From positions 1 to 5,220 of the forward strand of contig CAYOVN010000222.1 in NCBI GenBank assembly GCA_964407425.1: DNA of 5,220 bases. Direction: 5' to 3'. The DNA comes from JABDNZ01 sp964407425 (GTDB lineage: Bacteria; Gemmatimonadota; Gemmatimonadetes; Longimicrobiales; Gaopeijiaceae). Each line of letters starts with the position of its first letter. Position 1 is the stretch's first letter. The notes under the pieces are model-generated. The model saw nothing but the letters and a program-made list of their open reading frames with translations. It did not search any database and was not told the DNA's origin. Below, in pieces: positions 1-4,322 of this stretch. A program made the position numbers and the translations under genes.

Positions 1-129
1 ATCGGGAGCTAGGACCTGAATGGCCTCCCGCTGAACGACTACCGGATCTGACACCGCATCAGGGGCGTTCCGTGCGCACCCAAACCCCAGAGTCCCGACC
101 AAGAGCCCGACGAGCCCCCTGCACGACAT
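1..129 (-). CDS. Putative lipoprotein or exported protein, N-terminal 43 residues only
   Basis: Partial gene open at the left edge of the window. Reading the minus strand from the ATG at 129-127 gives 43 codons without a stop to base 1. The N-terminus begins MSCRGLVGLLVGTLGFGCAR: a short basic start, a hydrophobic core, then Cys18, followed by a polar stretch rich in Ala, Asp and Val. This resembles a lipoprotein signal peptide, but the residues before the cysteine (Gly-Phe-Gly) do not fit the canonical [LVI][ASTVI][GAS]C lipobox, so a plain signal peptide is also possible. The start overlaps the stop of the upstream thioredoxin-fold gene (TGATG, 131-127), the classic arrangement for translational coupling, so the two are very likely co-transcribed. 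A G-rich stretch (GGGGGGA) just upstream inside the preceding gene is only a weak ribosome site. The body lies outside the window and no function can be given. Confidence 0.6.
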   Translation of the reverse strand, partial: MSCRGLVGLLVGTLGFGCARNAPDAVSDPVVVQREAIQVLAPD

Positions 130-671
130 CAGCTTCCCCCCAACCCCGTCAGGCCCCACCCGCCCTGAAGGAGTTCGGAGACTTGACCGCCATGGCCTTC
201 CAAAAGGATCACGCCCTCGTCATCTACTACGAAAATCCATGGAGTGCGGCGAACGATCGCATTGACAAGAGATTCAGGGAGCTGGCCGGGAAGGGAAACA
301 ACGGGTGCTACCCATTGGCTTTCTTCGGCAAAACCCACCGCGACGGATCGGGCGCTCCCAGTGACCGCCCAGATGTCTACATCCTCCTTTTCCACCCTTC
401 TCATCCACGAGGCCCATGCCGGCGCCACGGCCCTTGTGAAAGGGCAGCTGGGATCGAAGGCAAAGAACACAATCCTTCTCTCCCGAAACGAGGGTTCAAA
501 TCCTCGATCCGACCCGAAGCCCCCGGAGAACCGGATCGTATCCCCCGCCTCAAGCCAGGTGGCTTCCGGTCTTGAACTTTGAGACCACCTAACTCCAAGA
601 ACTGCGAACTGAAGAACCGCGAGTCCACCCAGTAAGAGCAACAGTGTTTTTCGAAGAGAAGGACCAGTCAT
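129..671 (-). CDS. Membrane-anchored thioredoxin-fold protein with CPFT in place of CxxC
   Basis: A 180-residue protein with a basic N-terminus (MTGPSLRK), one hydrophobic segment at about residues 9-27, and a thioredoxin-like domain from about residue 40 facing the periplasm. After the strand IVFFAF comes DPSCPFTRAVAPAW, which lines up with the thioredoxin active site (strand, CxxC, then helix). The second cysteine is replaced by Thr79, and Cys76 is the only cysteine in the protein. The cis-proline loop is present as TPWIFVVDDEG (Thr143-Pro144). Known family members reduce or shuffle disulfides with two cysteines; a single-cysteine form could still make mixed disulfides or act as a thiol-binding chaperone, which is inference. 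I chose the ATG at 671-669 because GGAG lies 4 bases upstream and the hydrophobic segment then sits at the usual distance. An in-frame GTG at 704-702 would add 11 residues and has a poorer ribosome site. Its stop overlaps the start of the next minus-strand gene. Confidence 0.8.
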   Translation of the reverse strand: MTGPSLRKTLLLLLGGLAVLQFAVLGVRWSQSSRPEATWLEAGDTIRFSGGFGSDRGFEPSFRERRIVFFAFDPSCPFTRAVAPAWASWMRRVEKEDVDIWAVTGSARSVAVGFAEESQWVAPVVSLPGQLPESLVNAIVRRTPWIFVVDDEGVILLEGHGGQVSELLQGGWGLTGLGGS

Positions 672-948
672 CGGACTCCATGCCAGAAGCAAAGAAATCA
701 CCACCTTTTCTATTGATGCCAGTCACGGCCGAAGTGTGCACCCCACTGGAAATCGACCACTGAGGGTTCGGTCGGTCAGGAATCACGCCGGTGCACGGAA
801 TCGGCCGGAGGTGCATCAAGGCAACGTTGGAGTTGGGGGGATTTCTGCCCGGAAGCATGTCCCGCGCGCCTGCACTCCGACGCATCACTAACTTGGGATG
901 CGGGGAGGACTCAACCTCGATCCCCAAAGAGAAACGGAGGCATACAGA
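672..948. other. Divergent intergenic region, probable location of two promoters
   Basis: This 277-base region separates the minus-strand thioredoxin-fold pair from the plus-strand peptide/DsbA group, so promoters in both directions should lie here. I could not find a convincing -35/-10 pair on either strand. GTGCAC occurs at 736-741 and 791-796, with the near copy GTGCAT at 811-816; they are short and could be chance. Open frames across this stretch give low-complexity translations with no recognisable domain, so I do not call a gene. Confidence 0.5.
936..940 (+). promoter_or_regulatory. Ribosome binding site of the cysteine-rich peptide gene
   Basis: GGAGG sits 8 bases before the ATG at 949. 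This decides the start. The same frame is open from an ATG at 898, but that start would put 17 hydrophilic residues in front of a normal signal peptide. Confidence 0.75.
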
Positions 949-1206
949 ATGGTCGGTCGGTTGAAGAGGCTGATGGTATCAATCACGTGTTTGGGAGTCT
1001 CGGTCTTGGCCTTGGCATTGGCACCAGGGGGGGCCTGGGCAGAGGGTGGGTTCTGCCACCTGGGTTGCACAACAGACTGCGAAGGGGTAACCAACGGTCA
1101 GTACCACTGCGAAATGACCTGCGGTGAAGACACTACGATGGAATGTGGGGAGACTGTGTGCGGGGTTGAAGGTGTTTGGTACATCGTCTGTGCACTACCC
1201 AGTTAA
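949..1206 (+). CDS. Small secreted acidic peptide with eight cysteines
   Basis: An 85-residue product with a clear Sec signal peptide: basic MVGRLKR, a hydrophobic core to about residue 25, and a cleavage site after Ala31 (AWA, followed by EGG). The predicted mature peptide of about 54 residues has eight cysteines, at 36, 40, 44, 54, 58, 66, 71 and 81, with spacing CX3CX3CX9CX3CX7CX4CX9C. It has nine acidic residues and no lysine or arginine. The even cysteine number and export point to an oxidised, disulfide-stapled fold in the periplasm or outside the cell; metal binding is an alternative. Two halves share a CX3-4CX9C pattern (40/44/54 and 66/71/81), hinting at an internal duplication. I do not recognise the family. 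The next gene encodes a DsbA-like oxidoreductase, the kind of enzyme such a peptide would need, with a strong hairpin between them. A toxin, bacteriocin-like peptide, signal or structural peptide are all possible; none is shown by sequence. Confidence 0.8.
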   Translation: MVGRLKRLMVSITCLGVSVLALALAPGGAWAEGGFCHLGCTTDCEGVTNGQYHCEMTCGEDTTMECGETVCGVEGVWYIVCALPS

Positions 1207-1212
1207 GGAGGT
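1205..1212 (+). promoter_or_regulatory. Full-consensus Shine-Dalgarno sequence without a well-placed start
   Basis: AAGGAGGT, a full complement to the usual 16S rRNA tail, overlaps the TAA stop (1204-1206) of the peptide gene. The only start codon downstream is GTG at 1225, 12 bases away, which is long spacing. That GTG is in frame with the DsbA-like gene and would add 21 residues to it. It may be an alternative entry site, a ribosome pause or standby site at the base of the following hairpin, or a leftover. Confidence 0.5.
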
Positions 1213-1225
1213 CCAGATCAGGTAG

Positions 1226-1266
1226 TGGTTTCCCCGGCCCAGGGCTCGGGCGGGCCGGGGAAACCA
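1226..1266 (+). repeat. Perfect 15-bp inverted repeat (RNA hairpin) between the peptide and DsbA-like genes
   Basis: The left arm at 1226-1240 (TGGTTTCCCCGGCCC) is the exact reverse complement of the right arm at 1252-1266, with an 11-base loop. Stem pairing is very GC-rich, so the transcript should fold strongly. No run of T follows the right arm, so it is not a standard intrinsic terminator. It ends 7 bases before the AAGGAG of the DsbA-like gene. Likely roles are partial attenuation, or protection of the 3' end of the upstream peptide message so that more peptide than enzyme is made. The role is inferred; the repeat is seen directly. Confidence 0.85.
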
Positions 1267-1273
1267 TCGCTTC

Positions 1274-1279
1274 AAGGAG
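1274..1279 (+). promoter_or_regulatory. Ribosome binding site of the DsbA-like gene
   Basis: AAGGAG lies 8 bases before the ATG at 1288, just clear of the hairpin. It supports 1288 over the in-frame GTG at 1225, whose coding stretch would run through the whole inverted repeat. Confidence 0.75.
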
Positions 1280-1287
1280 AGACTGAG

Positions 1288-1947
1288 ATGCGGGACGCGA
1301 GAGGCATGATCATTGATGCTGCCACGGTTGGCGCCGGTCTTTCGGCTATGGCAGTGGCATTCGTAGTTCTTTCAGGTTTTCTCGACCAAACCCCAAAGAT
1401 CCGCCAGAGGGAGAACATCCGGGTGGAGAACTGGAAGGATTACCAAATCGGGCATCAAAGAGGTCCGGAGGATGCGCCAGTTACCATAGTTGAGTGGGGA
1501 GACTATGAGTGTAATCCTTGTCGGGTCTTCCACTCTTCGCTGAGAGCTGTTCGGGATTCCTTTCCAGATGAGATCAGGGTCATCTGGCGGCATTGGCCGC
1601 TGCAAAGTCATCAGTTTTCATACGCAACAGCCCGAGCGGCGGAGTGCGCAGGAGAACAGGGTGTCTTTGATGCTTTTCACGATAGATTGATGGAAGATCG
1701 GAACTGGCTGGGGAATGCGTTTCTCCGGTTCGCGGAGGCTGCCGGAATCCAGGACCTAGGCGCCTTCGAAGAGTGCCTCGCCCGAGCCGGAGCAGTCCCC
1801 CGCATCGAGACGGACATCGAAGCCGCGAAACGGATGGGGGCCACGGCAACCCCAGCCATCATCTTTAACGGCGTCTACCTAGGAAGGACTCCGACCAGAG
1901 AAGAACTGGAAGGTCTGGTTCGAGAAGTGCTCGAGGGAGCCGAATAG
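1288..1947 (+). CDS. Membrane-anchored DsbA-family thiol oxidoreductase (CNPC active site)
   Basis: A 219-residue protein. One transmembrane segment at about residues 11-31 follows a short charged start, so the catalytic domain should face the periplasm. The domain matches the Thioredoxin_4/DsbA-like family (BdbD type): DAPVTIVEWGDYECNPCRVF places the CxxC at Cys75-Cys78, the helical insert reads ATARAAECAGEQGVFDAFHDRLM, and the cis-proline is Pro189 in ATATPAIIFNG. Known members oxidise or rearrange disulfides in exported proteins, using the cysteine pair and a partner such as DsbB or VKOR, which is not in this window. Two further cysteines, Cys120 and Cys163, may form a structural disulfide. 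It follows the eight-cysteine secreted peptide by 81 bases, and that peptide is its most obvious candidate substrate; this is inference from position. The CNPC dipeptide differs from CPHC of E. coli DsbA, so the redox potential cannot be assumed to be the same. Confidence 0.88.
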   Translation: MRDARGMIIDAATVGAGLSAMAVAFVVLSGFLDQTPKIRQRENIRVENWKDYQIGHQRGPEDAPVTIVEWGDYECNPCRVFHSSLRAVRDSFPDEIRVIWRHWPLQSHQFSYATARAAECAGEQGVFDAFHDRLMEDRNWLGNAFLRFAEAAGIQDLGAFEECLARAGAVPRIETDIEAAKRMGATATPAIIFNGVYLGRTPTREELEGLVREVLEGAE

Positions 1948-1993
1948 AAGTGTACGCCCCCCCCTTAATCGACCACCAGGAACGCTGATTGAG

Positions 1994-3208
1994 ATGCATA
2001 TGCAAATCCGCCGGACAACGGCCGCTCCCATAATCACAGTCAGCCTTCTCCCCTTCCTACTCCTAGGCCACCTGCACGCTCAGGATACGGTATCCTATGA
2101 AGCGAATGCCACGGGTGCCTGGGGGCCGAATCTGACCTTGGAGGAGGAGGTCCGCATCGGGATGACGTATGGACCCGAGGCTTTCCTTTTCGGGGATATC
2201 GCCGATGTGGCCGTCGGGGAGGATGGGAAGATGTGGGTGGCCGACAGGATGGCATCAGAGATCCGCATCTTCAATCCAGATGGCAGCCACTCCCTTACAG
2301 TTGGGGGGGATGGCGACGGCCCAGGAGAGTTCAGGAACCACTTGGCAGCACTCGCCTTCTTACCCGACGGACGGTTGGCTGCATACGATGACGGGAAAAG
2401 AGCCGTCTCCCTGTTTCGACCCAATGGGAGTTTCATCTCGAGGACCAACGTCCCCAAGAAGTTCTTGGGGGCCGCTGGGGATTTGTTCAGCGTAGACAAC
2501 CATGGAAGGTACTACATCCTAGAGAGGGACCGAAGCCTCGCCGACATGCCTTTCGTACTCCTCCGCCTCGATCAGTCGGGCGTAATTCTGGACACCATAA
2601 GGATCCCCCCTGGCAACCGGGAGGGGCCGCAGCATGGCGGGAAACGCTATGATCTGGGGCCCATGCGACCATATGCGGTCCTGACAATTTCCCACCTCAG
2701 TCCGATTGGTAGCCTCGTCGTCGGGAGGAACGATCAGTACCGCCTTTCCCTCCCCCAGCCAGATGGCCGAGTGATCGAGGTGGAGAAGGTTTGGGAACCG
2801 GTTCCAATGAAACGAAGGGAGAGAGCGGAGGCCCAAACCCTCGTTGACCATTTCTCGGAGCGGTGGGGTGAGAAGGGGAAAAGGGTGCCCGACCAAAAAC
2901 CACCTTATTGGCAGTTCTGGATAGACCAGGGGGGGCGGGTTTGGGTGGCGCTTCATGGAGAGGGAATACGCATTCCGGAAACCGAATCTAAGCGCGCTGA
3001 GCGCGAGAGGTTCGGCAACCCGCCGTCTGAATGGAAGGAAGACCTGACCCTTGATGTGTTTGAACCGACGGGACGGTTTCTGGGGACCATTCGGCCAAGG
3101 AACCGTCGCAGTAGGCCGGTGGCATCCGACGGAAAGCGGCTATGGATGGTCGAAACCGATCCCCTCGGGGTCCAACAGGTCGTTCGGTATCGCATCGTGG
3201 GCGGCTAG
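1994..3208 (+). CDS. Secreted six-bladed beta-propeller protein
   Basis: A 404-residue protein with an N-terminal signal peptide (basic MHMQIRR, hydrophobic core to about residue 25, probable cleavage near LHA/QD at 29-30). The mature part has repeated blade-like units of the form VAVGEDGKMWVADRMASEIR followed by IFNPDGS. Units lie near residues 69-104, 116-150, 160-204, 236-268, 305-368 and 374-402, about six in all. The motif VGGDGDGPGEF (103-113) is common between the first two blades of six-bladed propeller proteins in Gemmatimonadota and Bacteroidota. Such proteins are usually binding or scaffold proteins; no catalytic residues stand out and no ligand can be named. A charged insert (about 271-302) interrupts the propeller. 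Two in-frame ATGs (1994 and 2000) lie within the palindrome TGCATATGCA; AGGA at 1978-1981 favours neither strongly. It begins 46 bases after the DsbA-like gene with no clear terminator between, so co-transcription is plausible. Confidence 0.82.
   Translation: MHMQIRRTTAAPIITVSLLPFLLLGHLHAQDTVSYEANATGAWGPNLTLEEEVRIGMTYGPEAFLFGDIADVAVGEDGKMWVADRMASEIRIFNPDGSHSLTVGGDGDGPGEFRNHLAALAFLPDGRLAAYDDGKRAVSLFRPNGSFISRTNVPKKFLGAAGDLFSVDNHGRYYILERDRSLADMPFVLLRLDQSGVILDTIRIPPGNREGPQHGGKRYDLGPMRPYAVLTISHLSPIGSLVVGRNDQYRLSLPQPDGRVIEVEKVWEPVPMKRRERAEAQTLVDHFSERWGEKGKRVPDQKPPYWQFWIDQGGRVWVALHGEGIRIPETESKRAERERFGNPPSEWKEDLTLDVFEPTGRFLGTIRPRNRRSRPVASDGKRLWMVETDPLGVQQVVRYRIVGG
2450..2472 (+). repeat. Near-perfect palindrome inside the propeller gene
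   Basis: CCCCAAGAA (2452-2460) and TTCTTGGGG (2462-2470) are exact reverse complements around one base. As RNA this gives a 7-bp stem with a 5-base loop, extended outside by a G-U and a G-C pair. It encodes VPKKFLGA of the propeller in a normal frame, so it may be chance from GC-rich codons. Confidence 0.5.
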
Positions 3209-3483
3209 GCTACAACCTGGTTGGACACCACGGTAGTTTGCGACGTTCGACGCCGGCCAAATTAAGAGCCGAGTTTTCCTCACCCCAGGCCCGGAAATTC
3301 ATCAAGACTTTCGCCAATCGTGGATTGGGTCAGGGGGATCGAATTTCCAACCTCGGCAGGCCGATGGTACTTCAGGTATATGAACGCCGTGCCTGGGGGA
3401 ATAAGCACCTAGCCCGGGCGAGTCGGTCCACGTCCGATCCCCCCTTCGCTGGGAGGCAACTCTCCGGATCAGGGAAGGTATCG
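3209..3483. other. Intergenic gap between propeller and zinc-ribbon genes
   Basis: These 275 bases have no gene that I can support. A small hairpin with one bulge lies at 3350-3368 (ACC, TCGG, loop CAGG, CCGA, GGT). No T-tract follows it, so it is not a clear terminator. The zinc-ribbon frame stays open through the whole gap, but its translation there is low in recognisable structure. Confidence 0.4.
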
Positions 3484-3900
3484 ATGGGGCTAAAACCATG
3501 CAGGGAGTGCGGGAAGGATATCAGCACGGAGGCAAGGTCCTGCCCTCATTGCGGGGCGCCGGAGCCAGCCGGCCCTCGGCTACATGAAGGTTTCTGCGTG
3601 GGGTGCGGCGAACAAATCCTCGCACCGATGACCGGAGAATGTCCACGGTGTGGCGTGATCGAACCGTTCACTCCTACTCCAACCCGGACACAACCCGAAC
3701 CGCCCTCAAAATCGAATGTGAGTGCCGGCTGCCTTGGCCTCCTTCTCGGGCCGGTGGGTCTTTGGTATAAGGGCCAGTGGGCGGCTGGGTTCGGGTGGCT
3801 GGTTATGACCCTTCTCTTGTCCCTCGTCACATATGGGATCGCTGCTCCTTTCTGCTGGATCGGCATGGCAATCCACGCGGCTGTTGCCGATTCAAAATAG
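3484..3900 (+). CDS. Double zinc-ribbon protein with C-terminal membrane segments
   Basis: A 138-residue protein. Two zinc ribbons lie in tandem: Cys6-Cys9 with Cys20-Cys23 (CRECG and CPHCG), and Cys38-Cys41 with Cys53-Cys56 (CVGCG and CPRCG). A Pro/Thr-rich linker (about 60-77) leads to a hydrophobic region at about residues 81-135. That region reads GCLGLLLGPVGLWYKGQWAAG, then a long apolar stretch to the C-terminus, and probably holds two membrane segments. The Gly/Pro-Gly start followed by an aromatic-Lys-Gly turn resembles TM2-type hairpins, but I would not name the family. The ribbons would sit in the cytoplasm. Family members are mostly uncharacterised, and binding of nucleic acid, protein or metal is possible. 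The ATG at 3484 is preceded by GGGAAGG 5 bases upstream and starts just before the first ribbon. An in-frame start at 3142 would overlap the propeller gene and is rejected. Confidence 0.78.
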   Translation: MGLKPCRECGKDISTEARSCPHCGAPEPAGPRLHEGFCVGCGEQILAPMTGECPRCGVIEPFTPTPTRTQPEPPSKSNVSAGCLGLLLGPVGLWYKGQWAAGFGWLVMTLLLSLVTYGIAAPFCWIGMAIHAAVADSK

Positions 3901-4322
3901 GATCGGGTTTGGGGGAGCCTGGTTTCGGAGTCTCCTGACGAGGAGCTCATGGGGTGAGGCTAGACTACCCCTCGCCGAGTTGGCCGCTCTGGTGGAGGTC
4001 TTTTGGGGAACGTTCGCCGGAACGTGGACCCCGGCCCCCGGGACCTCGCCGTGCAGCGGAAACAGGATGAGGTCCGTCTCATGGGTGCCCGGCCCCGGTC
4101 GGGAAGTGTTAGGGCCGATTTGCAGGAACGGAACCGTAGAATGCAGAGGAGCGTGACCAAGATGCCAGTCTGGCCCGTTTGTGACACCAGGGTCCCTTTT
4201 CACCAGGCAGGCATGGGATTTGGCGACGGCCTGTGTCGCTAACAACGAGTTATGTGCCATATGAGAACTTGATCGGTAGGGCCATGCCATGCCCACCCCC
4301 ACATCATAGGAATACTGGATAG
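3901..4322. other. 422-base stretch without a convincing gene
   Basis: Open frames on both strands here translate to Pro/Arg/Ser-rich sequence without domains, and the longest minus frame runs into the start of the lipoprotein gene on the other strand. Small hairpins are present: 3932-3945 (CTCCT/AGGAG), 4005-4032 (GGGG and ACGTTC paired with GAACGT and CCCC) and 4067-4082 (ATGAG/CTCAT). None is followed by a T-tract in either direction. The promoter of the downstream lipoprotein gene should be here, but no clear -35/-10 pair is visible. Confidence 0.45.
4010..4025. repeat. Hairpin with 6-bp stem in the long gap
   Basis: ACGTTC and GAACGT are exact inverted copies around GCCG. An outer GGGG (4005-4008) can pair with CCCC (4029-4032) across a small internal loop, giving about 10 pairs in total. 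It could be a processed RNA element, a protein site, or chance. Confidence 0.4.

Noticed and set aside
489..506. tRNA T-arm look-alike (CGAGG, GTTCAAAT, CCTCG)
   Set aside because: The loop is 8 bases rather than 7, no matching acceptor strand, D-arm or anticodon arm is found at the expected distance, and it lies in the middle of a supported coding region.
72..575. 167-codon plus-strand open frame
   Set aside because: It lies opposite the thioredoxin-fold gene, has Pro/Arg-rich composition, no signal or domain, and the minus strand shows clear fold motifs over the same bases.
898..948. Upstream in-frame start of the Cys-rich peptide gene at 898
   Set aside because: It would add 17 hydrophilic residues before a normal signal peptide, whereas the ATG at 949 has GGAGG at 8-base spacing.
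1226..1266. Intrinsic terminator at the 15-bp hairpin
   Set aside because: The stem is strong but no T-tract follows on either strand (TCGCTTCAAGG on the plus strand), so I list it as a hairpin only.
1957..1964. Run of eight C between the DsbA-like and propeller genes
   Set aside because: It is a possible slippage tract, but it lies outside coding sequence and away from any promoter or ribosome site I can identify.
3142..3483. Long N-terminal extension of the zinc-ribbon gene
   Set aside because: It would overlap the end of the propeller gene in another frame, shows no domain, and a good ribosome site precedes the ATG at 3484.
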